The position numbers were made by a program, and so were the translations under genes. A DNA stretch of 64,000 bases. Source: Tricholomella constricta (taxonomy: Eukaryota; Basidiomycota; Agaricomycetes; Agaricales; Lyophyllaceae). Location of the stretch: the NCBI GenBank assembly GCA_013368375.1, contig JAACJP010000002.1:806001-870000 (forward strand). Reading direction: 5' to 3'. Positions 32,594 to 44,678 of the stretch are shown in pieces (the first letter of the stretch is position 1; each line of letters opens with the position of its first letter). The notes below the pieces were generated by a model that was not told where the DNA came from, did not search any database, and was given only the letters and a program-made list of their open reading frames with translations.

Positions 32594-35255
32594 TGTTCCA
32601 CACCATTCAGTAGGTGTGCACTGTAGAAACTTGAAAGTGGTTCATACACACCTTGGATACAGAGGCCATCTGACGTACAAGTTTTTGGACAAGTGATATT
32701 TAGAGAGCTGTGAACAATACTTGGCATAGTTCTTTGGATGAGTGAGTGTGAGTTGATTCATGGTTGTCCCATAAGTGTTCTTGAGGGAATCTCAGAACCA
32801 GAAAGTTCCCTTTCTGAGCTCCACCACACGACGATAAGAACCCCATACAAAGTTACTCTCATCATCAAGAACCTGTTTCAATAAATTAGATTAGGATTCA
32901 ATAAGCTCAGATAATTGACTGTCATTCACCTTTGCTGATCGCAGCATAACCCAACCACACGATGCAGACCTGTCGTTATCAATATGCCCCTGCTGCAGCA
33001 TATGCGAAGGTTCCAAATGCTGATGTATATGGAAAGTCTAAAATGTTCTTGAGACCAGAAGCTTCCTCTGAGGTGGCCTGACAAACATTATTAAGAAAGA
33101 CTTAATTCAATCAATAAAGCAATTTCATCTGACCTTCTCTTTTTCTGCAAATATTGGCAGAAATCCTGCCAAGAAACGATGGTGTTTTGCAGTCATCACT
33201 GGTAATAGTTTTGATGAGATTTGAATCAAGGAAATAGTTCAATTATGTACTAACCAAAATTAGTGGCTTGCATTCTGACGCGTAAATTGTGTATCTCTTT
33301 TCCTTTCTGTCGTGTAGCAGGCCGAGGATTCTTGGAAGTTTTCTTTCGAGGTTTGACCTTGTATAACATGGTGAGTAATGCTTTAATACTGAAGAATATG
33401 GCTTACAGAAATGGTATGAGATTGTCCATACACTGAATGACGACTGGGTGCTTTAACCATTACACCTCCACTGGCAAGGCGTTTATGTGGGATATTTGCT
33501 GAAAAACTAATAACAGAAATGTTTGCATCTGTTAAAAAAAAGAATATCACAATACAACTCACTTGACACTTTCTTGACAGCTCTAATCGTGTCTGCGATT
33601 TTCCTGTTGTCGCTGGCAAATGTCTTGTCCAAAGTTTCTATGTTGTAAACCACACCACCAAACTAGTTATGCAGTATATGTCAATTACCCAAATCTGTAT
33701 AGATATAAAAAAACGTAAGTTACCACTTTCTCCCAAGAAGGGTTGTTATCATTTGCATCATCCTTTGTCCATAGAATAATCGAAGTCATCTTGGTTTGAT
33801 CTGTGGGGGCACAAATTCGGTGGAATTTGTCGACTTTGATATACCCATTGGGCTTTAGCGTCTCATGATGAAGCCCAAGTCGAATTTGATGGTTATTTTC
33901 CACAAAATGCTTTTTGGAATTCATCTCTGCTTCAGCAGAGACACTGAGCAAAAATGTTTGATGAATAATTTGACAAAAGCAAAGATAAACCACATACCGT
34001 TCAACACCAATCCAATGGGCAGCTTTACGACAAGTTTTGCCAGATATAAAAGCTGATTTGATATCTTCACGATTAGCACCAGCTTCCTTGAAGCAGGAGA
34101 GGAGAAATGGTGATAGATCTGGATCTCCTCGCTTTTTCTCCTTCTGAATAGCCTCCACACGCTGGATGAACATTGAGAGAAGTTTATTCTCTCGTTCAAC
34201 ATGATGTTCTCCCTAAAATAGCTTATCAGCTGCAATAATATAATAAAAATTGATAGTCATACCAGCATAGATTTGAAAAGTGCTTTTGATGCAGGAACCA
34301 TTTTATCGTTCTATAAAAGATTTCATTAAATTAGAAGTTAAGATATATTGAGATTTTGAACTTACAGGATCATGTAGATTCATGTCCTTGGCCACTCGTG
34401 CACTCAACCGGGAGCTTACAAAGGTCTGCATGAAAGCATGCCCAGTTACCAAGCCAAGTGTGAAGTGGGAGCGATTCTGTACAGTTTCTTGCTCCCAAGA
34501 AGAAATTATGTCATCCAAAAGGCTATGAACAATTTTAACCTCTGCTCTCGCAAGTAGTGTTTGAGAAACAGCTGGAAAAGCTATATTCTAGGTTAGTATA
34601 CAATAAGTTGACAGATTAAGAAAAGTAAATACTTTCTGGCTCAGGCCCTGAGAGTGTATCCTTGGTCTCTCCAGGTAAAAGAAAATCTTCATCTCCTTTA
34701 CGGGTCCAAGCAGTAGGGGAAGAGTCCCCAGAATCCTCAGACAGTATATCAGAGCCAAGATCAAAGATATCAGTCAGAGGACTGTCAGAGTCACTGGAGC
34801 TGTCATCGTGACCATCAGGGTAGATCCCTGAATGGACCTCATCAACTGCCAGATGGAGAGGAGCAACTTTAGAGTGTTTAGCAGCAGGATTGTCCATGAT
34901 GGTTGTGTCAGATTAAGACGATCTCCTTGTTATACATTTCAGGCAAAGTTTGGCGGGTGAATAGATTAGGTAAGCAGTTTCAATAATTTTGACTTTGCGC
35001 ATTTGGAGGTTCTCTCAACACACACTTGACCTTTGAAATGTCGTTGCAGCCTTATAAAGGTGTATGCGCTACTTAAAGATGCATGAACTGCTGCAGTCCA
35101 ATATGGGTGAATGAGTCTGCAGTATGTCTGTGTGTTCACAGCTCTCTAAATATCACTTGTCTAAAAACTTGTACGTCAGATGGCCTCTGTATCCAAGGTG
35201 TGTATGAACCACTTTCAAGTTTCTACAGTGCACACCTACTGAATGGTGTGGAACA
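32594..35255. mobile_element. Y: unit with 122-bp inverted ends around an unknown gene
   Basis: 32594-32715 and 35133-35255 are inverted copies with about one mismatch. They begin TGTTCCACACC on both sides and end sharply at the same base. They enclose a minus-strand multi-exon gene. I find no target duplication (outer flanks CTCCC and AGTGC). A DNA transposon with a non-standard enzyme is possible; so is a host gene caught between two copies of a small repeat. Confidence 0.55.
32950..34897 (-). CDS. Unrecognised multi-exon gene inside Y
   Basis: The first block (34633-34897) starts MDNPAAKHSK and is acidic, Ser/Asp-rich. Later blocks lie at about 34366-34581 (helical, SLLDDIISSWEQETVQNR), 34200-34320, 33760-34210 (VEAIQKEKKRGDPDLSPFLLSC, then HQIRLGLHHETLKPNGYIKVD) and 33400-33690 (NIETLDKTFASDNRKIADTIRAVKKVS, IPHKRLASGGVMVKAPS). 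A basic block lies at about 33250-33370 (KPRKKTSKNPRPATRQKGK). The tail, about 32990-33180, ends SAFGTFAYAAAGAY and a stop. Most gaps look like 45-60 bp introns with GT..AG ends, and I see no in-frame stop within blocks. The first junction does not keep phase in my model, so boundaries are approximate. I recognise no domain. The Lys/Arg-rich block could bind DNA or be a nuclear signal. Confidence 0.5.
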
Positions 35256-35389
35256 AGTGCCTATCCCAAGACCTCACTGCTGCCAGCAGTCTGTTGATGG
35301 TTTGCTCTGCTGCTGCTGCAGCCCAGCATGCACTTTGAGTGTGCCTGTGCCAGAGTCAGGCCTCCCTGCCCCCAGCACCCCATTGTGAT

Positions 35390-36180
35390 GTCTCCCCTGG
35401 CCACTCCAGCACTCCCAGGACACACACTGGGTGTGCCCTTACCAATCTGGGCTTTGTTCATTGTGCTTGCCATTGTTGAGCACCGGGCCTCCTCCTCCTA
35501 CCTCAAACCTCCTCCAGCATCTCCACACCATCCCCAGCGTGCCATCGACACCTCCCCTGGCTCCTCCACTACCCCCAGGATGCTCGCTAAGTGCGTCCTC
35601 GCCAATGTTGAGCCTGGTCATCGTGCTCGACGATGTCGAGCCCCAGGCCGCCTCCTCCCACCTTCAAACTCCACCAGCACCTCCCCACCACCCCCAGCGT
35701 GCCATCGACACCTCCCCTGGCTCCTCCAGCACCCCCAGGACGCACGCTAAGTGCGCCCTTGCCAACGCTGGGCCTCGTTCATCGTGCTCGCTGACGTCGA
35801 GCCCCAGGCCCCCTCCTCCCACCTCCACCACCTCCACAACATCCTCACCACCCCCAGTGTGCCATCGACACCTCCCCTGGCTCCTCCAGCACCCCCAGGA
35901 TGCACGCTAAGTGTGCTCTTGCCAATACTGGCCCTTGGTCATCGTGCTCAACGATGTCGAGCCCTAGGCCCCCTCCTCCCACCTCCACCACCTCCACAAC
36001 GTCCCCATTACCCCCAGCGTGCCATCAACACCTCTCCTGGCTCCTCCCGCACCCCGAGGATGCACGCTAAGTGCGTCTTCACCAACATTGGGCCTGGACA
36101 TTGTGCTCGATGATGTCAAGCCCTGAGCCCCCTTTTCCTACCTCCACTACCCTCACAACCTCCCCACTGCCCCCCAGCAC
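35390..36180. repeat. Minisatellite, about 160-bp unit, 5 copies
   Basis: The core (T/C)ATYGTGCTCgacGATGTcGAGCCC recurs near 35456, 35617, 35776, 35938 and 36097, each followed by CCTCCTCCCACCT and GTGCCATCGACACCTCC. Pro/Ser-rich frames across it are by-products. Confidence 0.85.
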
Positions 36181-36315
36181 CCCTTGCTCTCTCTCAATCC
36201 ATTCACATATCTAGGTTACTTTACTTGTAATCCTCGTAGCCACTCCAATACAAATTCACTGTCTCTGTGTGACTGTGACAAATTTTTGGTTGCTTCTTAT
36301 CGTCCACCATCTGAC

Positions 36316-37478
36316 ATGCAAACTCCATTCCCTGCTGAACTTCTGAACCACTTTGCCAATGATCTGGCTGAAATTGACTGCCAACAAGGGTTGCTTAACA
36401 TGGCCCTCTCCTCCAAGGCTATGAGAGACATTGCTCTGGGTCTACTTTGGAGCCAGCAACAGAGCTTTATCCCCCTACTACGCCTCTTGCCTGAACACTC
36501 CTGGGAACTTCAACAAGATCGATTTGGAACAAAGACTCTTGTATGTTTCACCTTCTCATTTAACTTCTCCATGCCCATAATATTGTCAGGTATCCACAGG
36601 ACCTTTACAAACCAACACTATTGAACGGATTCAATATTATGGATCTGCTATGGACACTCTGCAACTAGGCACACCATCATGGAGATTATGGAGGCGTCCC
36701 ACTCGCACTAAAGTTTACCTGGATGGGAAGCTTCTATCCCGCATCATGGATGCTTTAGCCAAACCTGGCCAGCTGCACAACTTCACCTATCTTGAGGAGT
36801 CAGATATCTTGTCTGGAATGCTTGGAGACCAATCCGTGCAGTTGATATATCCCAACGACATTCCTAGCCCACTCTGGAAATATCTTGGAGTCATCCATCA
36901 TTGAACAATCTCGTGATACAGTTTGGGCACAACGACAATATCCACCTTCCTGCGCTTCCACCATTCTACTTTCCACCATCTCTGGAAAAGGCTTTTTTGA
37001 CAGGCTATATGCATGACTTTGTAGCGATAATCCAATGCCTGAAGGTCTCACACCTGAAGGATCTTACGCTGCATTTTACGGATGTGATACAGGACGATGA
37101 AGAACTGGAGGAAATCTTTGAAGAGTTTTCTGATGACCTGGAGGAGGCTGATGAAGAGGAATCTGGTGATTTGGAGGGGATTTATTTGGATGAGGTGGAG
37201 CAGGTTGAGGCCAAATCCACCATTATCCCTCTTTCGATTCAGCATTTCACTGCTCTTCAGACTCTCATACTGGATGCATGGGAAATGGACGGGCCTGGTG
37301 ATATGTATCTAGATTCTGCTATTCCCTCTATCCTCCAACTCATCCGCCACTGTACTCAGCTACAGATCTTACAGCTCAATCCACGATTATTCAAACCCTT
37401 CATAATCCCTCCAACTCTGTCATTTTCAACTCTTTGGCCTAATTTGACTCACCTTGCACTACTTCCAATCCATCGTAT
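36316..37478 (+). pseudogene. F-box-like protein gene, 3' truncated by LINE
   Basis: Exon 1 (36316-36540) starts MQTPFPAELLNHFANDL and continues GLLNMALSSKAMRDIALGLLW, the pattern of fungal F-box domains. A 49-bp intron (36541-36589) joins in frame to exon 2 (VSTGPLQTNTIERIQYYG...). At about 36895-36910 the frame changes; sequence with leucine-rich character (FTALQTLILDAWEM, LIRHCTQLQILQLNP) continues to 37478, where a LINE fragment begins. F-box proteins of this type are substrate adaptors of SCF ubiquitin ligases. Truncation and the frame change suggest it is dead. Confidence 0.6.
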
Positions 37479-38244
37479 TACAGGGCGCTTCGTTGTAGCA
37501 AATTGCCTCGTATGTTGGGAGGTTGCGTTGCTTGGTCCAGTTCATCAGGTCCCAAGGTCGCTTGTTCTTGGTAGCAATGGTTTCGATGCGTTCATCGAAA
37601 AATTGCCGTTTAGCCGCCTTTGTGGCGCGCCTAAGAGCCCCATAGTCTGCAGGGGACCGGGACTGTCTGTACTGCCTCATCGCAGTGGCGCAGTCAGCAT
37701 TCCACCAGGCTTTTGACCGGGTGTTCACTTTGACTGTTTTGGCATTTGAGTTCCATGCATCGTTGCAAGCTCTTGCAAGGCCTGCAATCAGGTCTTCGAG
37801 AGCGTCGCGTGTGTCAATATTGGAGATGTCCATTGACTTAATGTAGGTGAGCAGTGCTTGTAGAAACAATGATTCCTCTTTGCTTCCTTTGGGCATTGCC
37901 AGCCTTTCTGAAGCTACTTCTGTAGCACGGATAGGGAGGGTTACACAGAGTGGTGCATGGTCCGAAGGGCCAATCCAGTCTGTGCGCACCTCGTGTGTAA
38001 GTCCTACCAGGCGGTCTTGTGGTAGGAACATAAGGTCGATTACCGAGGGCACAAGGCCCCTGGCGTGGGGGAAGTGCGTGGGCGTCCTAACAGGTTGCAC
38101 ACTTACTTCCACCCCGAGGTCAGACGCAGCGTCAATCAGTGACGTTGCGACATGATTGTTGCCTTCGTGTCGGGGGTCCCAGACAGATGAATGGCAGTTG
38201 AAGTCGCCTGCCATGCACTGAAGCTGTGGCAGGCGTTCTATGAA
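37473..38244 (-). mobile_element. LINE fragment L3a (endonuclease region)
   Basis: It matches the endonuclease part of L3 (41800-42300) and keeps about 260 bp that L3 has lost. Endonuclease signatures: CMAGDFNCHSSVWDPRHEG and IDLMFLPQDRL...IGPSDHAPLCV (catalytic D and H of the APE-type fold). It joins the F-box pseudogene on the left and the transposase on the right without an obvious tail. Confidence 0.85.
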
Positions 38245-39179
38245 GCTGTGGCAAAGGAAGCTGACTTCCTCGAACACCATGTACAAACATGTCAAATCCA
38301 AACATGTCTGCAGGCGAGCGATTGGGTTCTGCTCGAATCTGCATCCGATGCTGGTTCCAGCTCTCAACAAAGGAGGTGAGCTGAGCATTAATGCTATCAA
38401 GAAATAGCAAGTGCATATGAACACTCCTAAAGATAATTATAAGCTTGATATATGTACTTGAAGAGTCTGACTTACCTCCCCCATATATAAGATCCACGCT
38501 GTTCTCCTTGATTAGTTTCCATCCATGCTGCAACGAACAAGTTTTCCATCCCATGATCTCCTCGAAGGCGAGACGGAACTCCATAAAGTTGGCAAGCAAA
38601 AAGAAATAGATCAAGCACTGTTTGTGCTGCATTATTGTTGTGCTCGCAAAGCAGTAATGAGGCGAGAATAACCGTCGATGAATCCATGGATTACAATTCC
38701 CCAGCGAATAAGCCCTGTATTGATATTTTAGAATCTCTAATAAGTTCAATAATCAGCAAAATCAACAAACCATGCTGTCCATCATGGTGCCAAAGTGAGT
38801 TGGGACCTGGTACATTGTATACACGCCGACAAATCTTAATACACTGAAAAATTCTTTGCACAGGGTCTATGCGATGCAGAGATTGTCGAATGCGTTCACG
38901 TTGAAGACGATGGCCTTGGCTCCGAAGTGAACCATCAATCATGGTAATTCCTGCCTGAGGATGTGTTTGACGGATAGCTAGGATAAGATGATCCAGTTCA
39001 TCATCTGTCATGGTCGAGAGAAGCCCAGTATAAGAGGAAATTCGAGGAGGATTATTAGAACCATCAGGATTTTCATCCCACCAGTCTTCAGGAGAAGTGA
39101 CATTGTCAGATGAATACTCCATAGATAATGTCCAAGGCTGTTCTTGAGGCTGCGCAATTCCATGCTCAAGAAGTTGAGA
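38245..39179 (-). pseudogene. Integrase-like (DDE) transposase remnant, multi-exon
   Basis: Reading leftward: an N-terminal block (SYTGLLSTMTDDELDHLILAI, RRVYNVPGPNSLWHHDGQHG) with the first Asp in HHDGQ; then about 38472-38690 (CQLYGVPSRLRGDHGMENLFVAAWM, YIWGR); then a C-terminal block (FVESWNQHRMQIRAEPNRSPADMFGFDMFVHGVRG). This is a retroviral-integrase-like transposase family that I recall as common in basidiomycetes. Intron-like gaps separate the blocks. LINE fragments cut both ends, and no terminal repeats remain. Confidence 0.7.
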
Positions 39180-42100
39180 AGGTCCGTGGGTTGACCTCGA
39201 GGAATTCGAGGTAGTTCTTATGTTCGAGGCGCGCCGGGGCACCGCGCTTCCTCGTGTATTTGGGACATTGGTCCAGGATGTGGGCTCTGGTTTCGAGCCC
39301 TCCGTTGTGACAGGAGCAGTTCACCTCCTCAGAAAGGTTAAACCGCCTCCGGTACTCGCCAATAGGGGCGTGATTGAGGATGCTACGAGACATTTGAGCG
39401 GTATGGGCATTTGACTTGCCCATTACTTTAAGCCATGGGCTACCATCAAGGTGTGATGGTGCTATTGGCTTGGCTTTCCTTTTTGTTCAAAGGAACGATC
39501 TGCTACTGTATTCAGGCTGCTGGAATAGACGAGTCCATTCCTTCAGCATCTGTTCAACAGTGCATTTGTGTGCATAATCTAGTGATGTGCGCGAGCGAGG
39601 TCCTTGTGGCACTTTCAGCTGTGTAGCAGCCTCATGCGACGAGAAGTGAATATCCCACCGCAAACGGCTTGGGACATGGATGAATTGCACATGGCGGTCT
39701 GGATGGTCAGACAACCAAGTACGAAGTTTGGAGCAGATGGCAATCGAATGCATCTGACCTGAATGTAGACTGGCATCCAAGGTTCACTTAATGGCCTTGG
39801 TTGAGTCCGAGAAGACCAGAATTCTGTCCGAGTCTGGTCGTTGAAGTGCTTTGCCTACAGCCATTGCGATGGCTGCGAGTTCAGCATCGTCTGAGGTAGC
39901 TTTGCCGGCCACCTGCCGGGATACACTGGGACCTACGTCCCCGTAGATGAGGGTGCAGGCAATAATTGCCTGGAATTGATTGTCAGTGGGGACCGAGGTG
40001 TCCGCTGCAACCATGACAGTTTGCGGATCCAGGCCTCGCTCAGTGCGAAGCGCATCCAAGTGGTTGCGTCGATCAGCTAGGGCCTCTTTATCCCGGGGGA
40101 TGTCAAGGTCATAGGTGATTTGGGCTCCAAACAAGTCGGAAACCCGTTGCCCTGGTGTGGCCTCCTCGTGGAGGGGGTTCATGGGCTCATTGACAACAGA
40201 GGCGTTAGCCTCCGCGTCCATCACAGAAGATTTAACTCGCTTCTGTAATGAGGGTGCCATACTTGATATGGCGCAGGGGTGGAATTCCTCCCCTCTGAAC
40301 AGACCATGCCGCGTACTCATGAGAGAGAGTGTTGGATGGGTGCTCAGGAGTGTACGAGTCCGGGCGAAAGAGCGATCGACCAGTTTCTTGATGTGCAGAT
40401 GGACAGGTGGTAAGCCTGCCAGGAGATGTGCGAAATGCACCAAGTATCCAGAGCGCCGCCTTGCGTTGCATCTGGGTGAGTGACTTCATAACCATTCTGT
40501 TACGGCCTTTATATGTCCATAACCTGCACCCGTACGTGGCCAAGGGCAGCACACAGGCGCGGTAAAGGAGACGTTTTTGAGAGGGGGTGATCCCCCGCGA
40601 TGAGTTGCCAAGCATCACCATGGCTTTCACCGTGGTGAGTGACTTGGTAGTGTAGTATTTGACATGGTCTTTGAATGTAAGACCTCTGTCAAAATAGAAC
40701 CCAAGGTAGCGCCAGACGCGCTTTGGCTTGAGTGGGGTGTCCTCTGTGTAGGGGGCATAGCCTAAGTCAATCGATGGGTTATCATCGGTTGCTTTGCGGG
40801 AGAAATGAAAGACTTCAGTTTTGTCGTGTTCAAGGAGTAAACCAATCACATCCACCAGTTCATTGATGACTGCGTAGGCTTCCTTGAGTTTAATGAGATT
40901 TGTATCCCATGTTTTAGATTGGACAATGAGGGAGCCATCGTCCACGTATGACATTAGAGTGCAGAGGTCCACCTCGATCTTCTGGAAAATTCTCATCACT
41001 GGCACAAGGTACAGTGCAGAGAGGATTGGAGACAGAGCGGACCCTTGGCCAACCCCGACATCAGCGCGCATCCTGGGCGAGGACTCTGTGTTCCACGCAT
41101 AGGAAGTATAACGATCCACTAGGTAGGATCGAAAGAAGTTAACAACAGCCGGGGAGAAGCCTAGCCGCTCCAGCGTTGCGATGAGAACCTCATGGTTCAA
41201 GGAGGGAAAGAATTGTGCCAGGTCAAAGGCAACAACGCTTGTTTTCAATCCACGGGCCCAGCCCGTCTTGACGATGTGGGTAAGGTACACCCCAGCATCT
41301 TCAGTGGAATGCTGACGCACTCCTCCGAACTGGTTGGGATGGAAGATACCATGCTTTGCTGCTTCAAACTGCATACGGTTTGCAAGCATTTTCTCAAACA
41401 GCTTCCCGAGCATGTTCAATAGCACAATAGGCCTGAATGCTTTGGGAGCGGAATACTCATTGAGGGCTTGTTCGGTTTTGGGAGAATGACCGAGCGAGAC
41501 TCTTTAAAGTGAGATGGCCAGTAACCCACGCGGAGGCAGGCACTGGCAATCTTGGTGAACTTGTCAGCAACATCGTTGTCGATGACAAGTTTTTTGAGCT
41601 GGTACCAGGTCAAATGATCTGGTCCCGGCGCAGACGTGTTTGAACACTTTGCCAATTCTTCCCGGAGTTCTGCAGTGCTGAAGTCCACCCACTCGCGCGG
41701 GGGTTCTTGCTCCACTTCCTCCAGTACTTCCACTTTGACTGGTCGATCTGACGCAGCATTATATGTGGCGTGAAGGGCCTGCCAAAGGTCATCCATCATA
41801 TTACAGGGCGCTTCGTTGTAGCAAATTGCCTCGTATGTTGGGAGGTTGCGTTGCTTGGTCCAGTTCATCAGGTCCCAAGGTCGCTTGTTCTTGGTGGCAA
41901 TGGTTTCGATGCGTTCATCGAAAAATTGCCGTTTAGCCGCCTTTGTGGCGCGCCTAAGAGCCCCATAGGCAGGGGACCGGGACTGTCTGTACTGCCTCAT
42001 CGCAGTGGCGCAGTCAGCATTCCACCAGGCTTTTGACCGGGTGTTCACTTTGACTGTTTTGGCATTTGAGTTCCATGCGTCGTTGCAAGCTCTTGCAAGG

Positions 42101-42656
42101 CCTGCAATCAGGTCTTCTAGAGCCCTGGCGTGGGGGAAGTGCGTGGGCGTCCTAACAGGTTGCACACTTACTTCCACCCCGAGGTCAGACGCAGCGTCAA
42201 TCAGTGACGTTGCGACATGATTGTTGCCTTCGTGTCGGGGGTCCCAGACAGATGAATGGCAGTTGAAGTCACCTGCCATGCACTGAAGCTGTGGCAGGCG
42301 TTCTACGTGCTGTGGAGTTTTGGTCTGAATAGACATTGATATAGTGTAGAGGAGTGTTGTCTTCACCCCACAACGTGAGCACCAGGATGTCCCTGTGATC
42401 TGCAAGGTCTGTGCGAAACGCGGGTCGCATTGCTGCTAGCCGTTTGTTCACATAGGTCATGACTCGTGGTCTATCGTCCTCGCCTTTCGGGCGCCGGAAG
42501 ATGACCATCCAGTCTGGATGAATTGGTGGACCGACCACTGCCCCTTCCGGGTTGGTAGCTGAGACGGTGCGCCGTATGAAGTTCCATGGAGGTTCTTGAA
42601 TCAATAAAAGGTCGAATGACGACTTGTGTTCTTCCAGAATGTTTGAAACCAACTCA
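39180..42656 (-). mobile_element. LINE copy L3 (EN-RT-RNase H, 3' truncated)
   Basis: From right to left: endonuclease (QEPPWNFIRRTVSA, 42652 down to about 42130, then an internal deletion), RT (41425-40232: FDLAQFFPSLNHEV, QGSALSPILSALY, LMSYVDDGSLIVQ) and RNase H (40443-39487). It carries the 20-base deletion, a TGA in place of Trp after STKAIK, and a TGA after RSFL. The 3' UTR and tail are missing; it stops inside the C-terminal region at 39180. Confidence 0.9.
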
Positions 42657-44628
42657 CGTACTGGCTACACAATCCACCCCCACAGCCGAGGACCTGCCCG
42701 TTGTTATCGACGCGGCGCGCTCTTGGTTCCCAGCAAACACAAAGGTCACGGCGGAAATCCCAGTGTCGCGCTCCTATTTGAAGATCGTCAACGTCCCCTT
42801 CTTCCAGAAGGTGGGCGGAGCACCTATCACGCAGGATCTTGTCGAATCGCGCATTTGTCAAGATCCTGTCACCAAGGACTTCCACCTTGCATCCAAGCCC
42901 CGGGTTTTGAGGAACTCGCCGGCGTCGGATTCCTGCACGGTGTGGTTCAACATCTGGGACACCCAGTCTGGGGCCAACCTCAAGCAGCTCGTCAACAAAC
43001 GCTTGTCGTTTGGTGGCCAGATCTGCATGATCCGACCTGCTGAGAAGCGTCCTGGTACGCCTCAGTGTCAACGTTGCTGGAAATGGGGCCACATCGACAC
43101 TCGATGCTCCTTGAACCAATATATTTGCGCGCACTGTGGGGGCCCCCACGGTTTGCAATACCACCGGGTGTTGGGCAGCTGCTGCAAAGCGAAGCCCAAA
43201 GCAAACCCTCCTGTTGAAGCGACGCACCCCGACGAGGATTGCCCGCATCCCCCCAAGTGCGTGAACTGCGGCGGTGAGCATCTTGCAAATGCAAAGACCT
43301 GCCCGTATTTCCGACACCGATTTGAGCCCGAGTGGATCAAAGGCAGATACGAACGAGACACAGTAAGCAAACGCCTACAGCACTCTCGATCCCCCACTGA
43401 TGCAATTTCTAGGCGCAATTGTCCTAATAGCAGAACGTAAATCGAAACTATGAGTTGGTTTCAAACATTCTGGAAGAACGCAAGTCGTCATTCGACCTCT
43501 TAATGATTCAAGAACCTCCATGGAACTTCATACGGCGCACCGTCTCAGCTACCAACCCAGAAGGGGAGGCAGTGGTCGGTTCACCAATTCATCCAGACTG
43601 GATGGTCATCTTCCGGCGCCCGAAAGGCGAGGGCGATAGACCACGAGTCATGACCTATGTGAACAAACGGCTGGCAGCAATGCGACCCGCATTTCGCACA
43701 GACCTTGCAGATCACAGGGACATCCTGGTGCTCACGTTGTGGGGTGAAGACAACACTCCTCTACACTATATCAATGTCTATTCAGACCAAAACTCCACAG
43801 CTACACGCGATGCTCTTCAAACACGTCTGCACCGGGACCAGATCATTTGACCTGGTACCAGCTCAAAAAACTTGTCAGCAACATCTTCAAGACGGGCTGG
43901 GCCCGTGGATTGAAAACAAGCGTTGTTGCCTTTGACCTGGCACAATTCTTTCCCTCCTTGAACCATGAGGTTCTCATCGCAACGCTGGAGCGGCTAGGCT
44001 TCTCCCCGGCTGTTGTTAACTTCTTTCGATCCTACCTAGTGGATCGTTATACTTCCTATGCGTGGAACACAGAGTCCTCGCCCAGGATGCGCGCTGATGT
44101 CGGGGTTGGCCAAGGGTCCGCTCTGTCTCCAATCCTCTCTGCACTGTACCTTGTGCCAGTGATGAGAATTTTCCAGAAGATCGAGGTGGACCTCTGCACT
44201 CTAATGTCATACGTGGACGATGGCTCCCTCATTGTCCAATCTAAAACATGGGATACAAATCTCATTAAACTCAAGGAAGCCTACGCAGTCATCAATGAAC
44301 TGGTGGATGCGATTGGTTTACTCCTTGAACACGACAAAACTGAAGTCTTTCATTTCTCCGCAAAGCAACCGATGATAACCCATCGATTGATCTAGGCTAT
44401 GCCCCTTACACAGAGGACACCCCACTCAAGCCAAAGCGCATCTGGCGCTACCTTGGGTTCTATTTTGACAGAGGTCTTACATTCAAAGACCATGTCAAAT
44501 ACTACACTACCAAGTCACTCACCACGGTGAAAGCCATGGTGATGCTTGGCAACTCATCGCGGGGGATCACCCCCTCTCAAAAACGTCTCCTTTACCGCGC
44601 CTGTGTGCTTCCCATGACCAACCAGCAC
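42657..44628 (+). mobile_element. LINE copy L4 (ORF1, EN, RT) head to head with L3
   Basis: The only copy here with ORF1. The endonuclease starts at about 43449, loses about 650 bp at 43800, then RT resumes (43847-44600) with a second small deletion and a frameshift at 44385. It ends in a jump to the last codons of ORF2 (PEDLIWVPELFRL-like, 44625-44678). Confidence 0.85.
42660..43440 (+). CDS. LINE ORF1 (Gag-like) with three CCHC/CCHH-type zinc knuckles
   Basis: The frame runs from the junction with L3 to a stop at 43438-43440. It has an RNA-binding-like fold region (VSRSYLKIVNVPFF, TVWFNIWDTQSGANLKQLV), then CQRCWKWGHIDTRC, CAHCGGPHGLQYH and CVNCGGEHLANAKTCPYF, and a basic, Arg/Ser-rich tail. 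ORF1 proteins of this class bind element RNA and help target-primed reverse transcription. The N-terminus is lost at the L3 junction, so the true start is missing; the rest is open. The endonuclease starts only about 10 bases after the ORF1 stop. Confidence 0.8.
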
Positions 44629-44678
44629 ACCCAGAAGATCTCATCTGGGTACCTGAATTATTCCGCTTGCTACGGCGA

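Noticed and set aside
32950..34897. Crypton or a known cut-and-paste transposase in element Y
   Set aside because: I see no tyrosine recombinase R-H-R-Y set and no spaced DDE motifs in the predicted blocks; I therefore leave the function open.
35328..36113. Pro/Ser-rich frames of 100-160 codons
   Set aside because: They follow the 160-bp minisatellite units and show no protein constraint.
39180..44628. Twin-priming 5' inversion of a single LINE
   Set aside because: L3 and L4 overlap in LINE content (endonuclease and RT present in both), so they cannot be halves of one copy.
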